Assembly (NCBI RefSeq): GCF_002213425.1
Contig: NZ_NJGV01000014.1
Span: 51,267-115,266 of the forward strand
Source of the DNA: Herbaspirillum aquaticum
GTDB lineage: Bacteria > Pseudomonadota > Gammaproteobacteria > Burkholderiales > Burkholderiaceae_D
Reading direction: 5' to 3'
DNA: 64,000 bases
This document shows positions 61,564 through 64,000 of this stretch, piece after piece (position 1 is the stretch's first letter; the number at the start of each line of letters is the position of its first letter). Position numbers and translations under genes: made by a program. Under the pieces are notes generated by a model that had not been told where the DNA came from, ran no database searches, and worked only from the letters and a program-made list of their open reading frames with translations.

Positions 61564-62820
61564 TTACATGTTTTCGATCATCGCTTCACCGAAGCCCGAG
61601 CACGATACCTGCGTCGCCCCCTCCAGCAAACGCGCAAAATCATAGGTCACGCGCTTGGCCGAAACCGACTTCTGCATGGCCGTGATGATGAGGTCTGCCG
61701 CCTCGATCCAGCCCATGTGGCGCAGCATCATTTCTGCGGAAAGAATGCTGGAACCGGGGTTCACGTAATCCTTGCCGGCATACTTCGGCGCGGTGCCATG
61801 GGTGGCTTCGAACACGGCGACCGAATCGGACATGTTGGCACCCGGAGCAATCCCGATACCGCCAACCTGCGCCGCCACGGCGTCGGAAATGTAGTCGCCG
61901 TTCAGGTTCATGGTGGCGATGACGCTGTATTCGGCCGGTCGCATCAGTACCTGCTGGAAGAAGGCATCGGTGATGGCATCCTTGATGACGATCTGGCGGC
62001 CGGTCTTGGGGTTCTTCAGGCGCATCCACGGGCCGTCGTCGATCAGCTCGGCGCCGAACTCGCGGCCGGCCAGCGCATAGCCCCAGTCACGGAAAGCGCC
62101 TTCGGTGTACTTCATGATGTTGCCCTTGTGGACCAGCGTCACGGAGGGCTTGTCATGGTCGATGGCGTACTGGATGGCCTTGCGCACCAGACGCTCGGTG
62201 CCTTCGCGCGAGACCGGCTTGATGCCCAGCGCCGAGGTCTCCGGGAAGCGCAGCTTCTTGACGCCCATCTCGCGCGTGAGCAATTCGATCAATTTCTTCA
62301 CTTCCGGCGTACCCGCCTGCCATTCGATGCCGGCGTAGATGTCTTCGGAGTTTTCGCGGAAGATCACCATGTCGGTCTTCTCAGGCTCCTTCAGCGGCGA
62401 GGGCACGCCCTTGAAATAGCGCACAGGTCGCAGGCAGACGTAGAGGTCCAGCTGCTGGCGCATGGTCACGTTCAGGGAACGGATGCCACCACCGACCGGC
62501 GTGGACAGCGGCCCCTTGATCGAGACCAGGTACTCCTTGAGCACATCCAGCGTTTCCTCCGGCAGCCAGGTATCGGCGCCATAGAGCTTGGTCGACTTCT
62601 CGCCCGCGTAGATTTCCATCCAGTGGATCTTGCGCGCACCGCCGTAGGCCTTCTCCACCGCAGCATCGACCACCTTGAGCATCACCGGCGTGACATCCAC
62701 GCCCACGCCATCACCCATGATGAAGGGAATGATGGGATTGTTCGGGACATTGAGGGTGTCATCGGCATTGGCGGTGATCTTGCGCCCTTCTGCAGGCACT
62801 TGGATATGTTGGTACGACAT
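61564..62820 (-). CDS. icd: NADP-dependent isocitrate dehydrogenase
   Basis: The protein has 418 residues, the E. coli type. It oxidatively decarboxylates isocitrate to 2-oxoglutarate. The substrate loop [27 protein letters not shown] contains the Ser that is phosphorylated by AceK in E. coli. [17 protein letters not shown] carries the Lys-Tyr pair that gives NADP preference. GGAG lies 8 nt upstream of the ATG. It diverges from rluE, the same pairing as in E. coli. Confidence 0.97.
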   Translation of the reverse strand: MSYQHIQVPAEGRKITANADDTLNVPNNPIIPFIMGDGVGVDVTPVMLKVVDAAVEKAYGGARKIHWMEIYAGEKSTKLYGADTWLPEETLDVLKEYLVSIKGPLSTPVGGGIRSLNVTMRQQLDLYVCLRPVRYFKGVPSPLKEPEKTDMVIFRENSEDIYAGIEWQAGTPEVKKLIELLTREMGVKKLRFPETSALGIKPVSREGTERLVRKAIQYAIDHDKPSVTLVHKGNIMKYTEGAFRDWGYALAGREFGAELIDDGPWMRLKNPKTGRQIVIKDAITDAFFQQVLMRPAEYSVIATMNLNGDYISDAVAAQVGGIGIAPGANMSDSVAVFEATHGTAPKYAGKDYVNPGSSILSAEMMLRHMGWIEAADLIITAMQKSVSAKRVTYDFARLLEGATQVSCSGFGEAMIENM

Positions 62821-63056
62821 CGTGGTCTCCGACGGTTGAGGCGGTAGCGTTAGGAAGCATCAGCGGCAAAGCCCATACAGATCGCAAAGGACCTTGCATG
62901 ATTTGCCATACAAGCGGGGAATTTTAAGAGATTTCCGGATTTTCAGCCGGGAAAATTCCGGATTGCAATCACCAAGTCTTATATAAGACATAGGACATAT
63001 CCAATCGATTATGCATCAGGATTTTACGCAAGGCCATCTTTTTGCGACACTAGCGC

Positions 63057-63617
63057 ATGCCTTTGATCCTCTTCAACAAACCCTTCGGCGTGATGAGCCA
63101 GTTCTCCGCCCATCCCGAGCGCCAGACGCTGGCCGATTACCTCGACATCCCCAACATCTATCCTGCCGGCCGGCTCGATGCCGACAGTGAAGGCCTGCTG
63201 CTGCTCACCGATGACGGCAAGCTGCAGCACGCCATCGCCCATCCGCGCCGCAAGCAGCCCAAGACCTACCTGGCGCAGGTGGAAGGCCTGGCCACGCCAG
63301 AAGCGCTGCAACGCCTGCGCAATCCGCTGGACCTGGGCGACTTCGTCACCCAGCCCGGGGAGGCGCGATTGATCCAGGAACCTGCCTGGATCTGGCCGCG
63401 CACGCCGCCCATCCGCCAGCGTGCCAACCAGCCCACCAGCTGGATCGCCCTGACCATCAGCGAAGGCAAGAACCGTCAGGTGCGCCGCATGACGGCGGCA
63501 GTGGGGCTGCCCACGCTGCGCCTGGTGCGCATCGCCATCGGCCCGTTCTCGCTGGCGACCCATCCGGTGATGCCCGGGGAATGGCGCGAAGTCGATCTGC
63601 AGGAGCTGGATGCCTGA
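63057..63617 (+). CDS. rluE: 23S rRNA pseudouridine synthase, RluE type
   Basis: The protein has 186 residues. The catalytic Asp is in GRLDADSEGLLLLT, and the C-terminal signature is SEGKNRQVRRMTAAVGLPTLRLVR. It lacks the N-terminal S4 domain found in RsuA and RluB, which, with the position next to icd, points to RluE (U2457 of 23S rRNA in E. coli). The start gives the family N-terminus LILFNKPFGVMSQF. Confidence 0.9.
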   Translation: MPLILFNKPFGVMSQFSAHPERQTLADYLDIPNIYPAGRLDADSEGLLLLTDDGKLQHAIAHPRRKQPKTYLAQVEGLATPEALQRLRNPLDLGDFVTQPGEARLIQEPAWIWPRTPPIRQRANQPTSWIALTISEGKNRQVRRMTAAVGLPTLRLVRIAIGPFSLATHPVMPGEWREVDLQELDA

Positions 63618-63797
63618 GCGCCGCATGAACAATCTGACAAGATTCGAAGCATCCAGGACTGCCCACTTCTTCCCGAAACCTCATAAAAAAGATCAGAAGT
63701 GATGTCAACCTTCATACGCGCGCGCCGTTATTGGCAGTGATTCGCACGAATCATCGTTTGCCTCACATCCCTAACATGTTGAATTGAAGGACGCAAA

Positions 63798-63968
63798 ATG
63801 AAAAAATTGATCGCCGCTCTGATCGCTGGTCTGTTCGCAACTGCTGCTTTCGCACAAGCTCCGGCCGCGCCTGAAGCGCCGAAGGCTGAAGCCGCTGCTC
63901 CGAAGGCAAAGAAGGCCAAGAAGGCAAAGAAGGCCAAGAAGGCAAAGAAGGCAGCTGAAGCTAAGTAA
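63798..63968 (+). CDS. Small secreted Lys/Ala-repeat protein
   Basis: The protein has 56 residues, too short for most gene finders. GAAGGA lies 8 nt before the ATG. A Sec signal peptide (MKKLIAALIAGLFATAAFA) is followed by an Ala/Pro/Glu segment and then repeated AKK units (KAKKAKKAKK), giving a strongly basic tail. It resembles acid-shock (Asr-like) or histone-like small periplasmic proteins in composition only. Function unknown. It is complete within the window. Confidence 0.75.
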   Translation: MKKLIAALIAGLFATAAFAQAPAAPEAPKAEAAAPKAKKAKKAKKAKKAKKAAEAK

Positions 63969-64000
63969 TTAGCGTCCGCACCAAGAAAAGGCAGGCTAGT

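Overview
The window looks like a chromosomal segment of a Herbaspirillum-like betaproteobacterium (Oxalobacteraceae, Burkholderiales). It is high-GC. It carries the betaproteobacterial block ribF-ileS-lspA-coaBC-dut, a clpS-clpA pair beside cspA, an icd/rluE divergent pair, and a YhdP-nitrilase-TldD gene row divergent from glnE. The genus assignment is inference from protein resemblance and gene order; no search was run. I found no rRNA, tRNA, CRISPR array or insertion sequence.

Layout. 1-2.5 kb: the end of a NodS-like methyltransferase, a family-2 glycosyltransferase and a YihY membrane protein. 2.8-13.5 kb: semialdehyde dehydrogenase, FtsK, Tag, SrkA-like kinase, YecA/SEC-C protein, Orn, Ste24-like protease, pterin dehydratase, RsgA. 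13.5-15.8 kb: a Fur-box-controlled TonB receptor. 16-18.7 kb: argF, argG, ppnP. 18.8-24.4 kb: murB, yajQ, aroG with a Phe/Tyr-rich leader-peptide attenuator, tldD, nitrilase. 24.5-37.4 kb: yhdP, glnE, a lipoprotein, gap, a GNAT acetyltransferase, tkt, rsmE. 37.5-38.1 kb: a HigBA-type toxin-antitoxin pair. 38.4-50.4 kb: an accessory nitrogen-scavenging cluster. 50.6-58.1 kb: ribF, ileS, lspA, coaBC, dut and a degenerate M48/PDZ lipoprotein. 58.2-64 kb: clpA, clpS, cspA, icd, rluE and a tiny secreted Lys/Ala-repeat protein.

The most distinctive system is the 38.4-50.4 kb cluster. It combines allophanate hydrolase (AtzF), a NitT/TauT-type ABC importer, a BMP/nucleoside-type ABC importer, a biuret hydrolase (BiuH), a second isochorismatase-family hydrolase that is a candidate triuret hydrolase, an AtzH-like DUF3225 protein and a GntR/FCD regulator. 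It starts with a near-consensus sigma-54 promoter followed by a 32-bp palindrome that fills the space up to the first start codon. I read it as a nitrogen-regulated pathway importing linear ureides and breaking them down through biuret and allophanate to ammonia and CO2. AtzH would recycle carboxylated side products.

The second notable signal is upstream of aroG: a short reading frame with alternating Tyr/Phe codons, a stop codon, and a terminator whose 5' arm can pair with a segment inside the leader reading frame. This is a textbook layout for translation-coupled attenuation of DAHP synthase.
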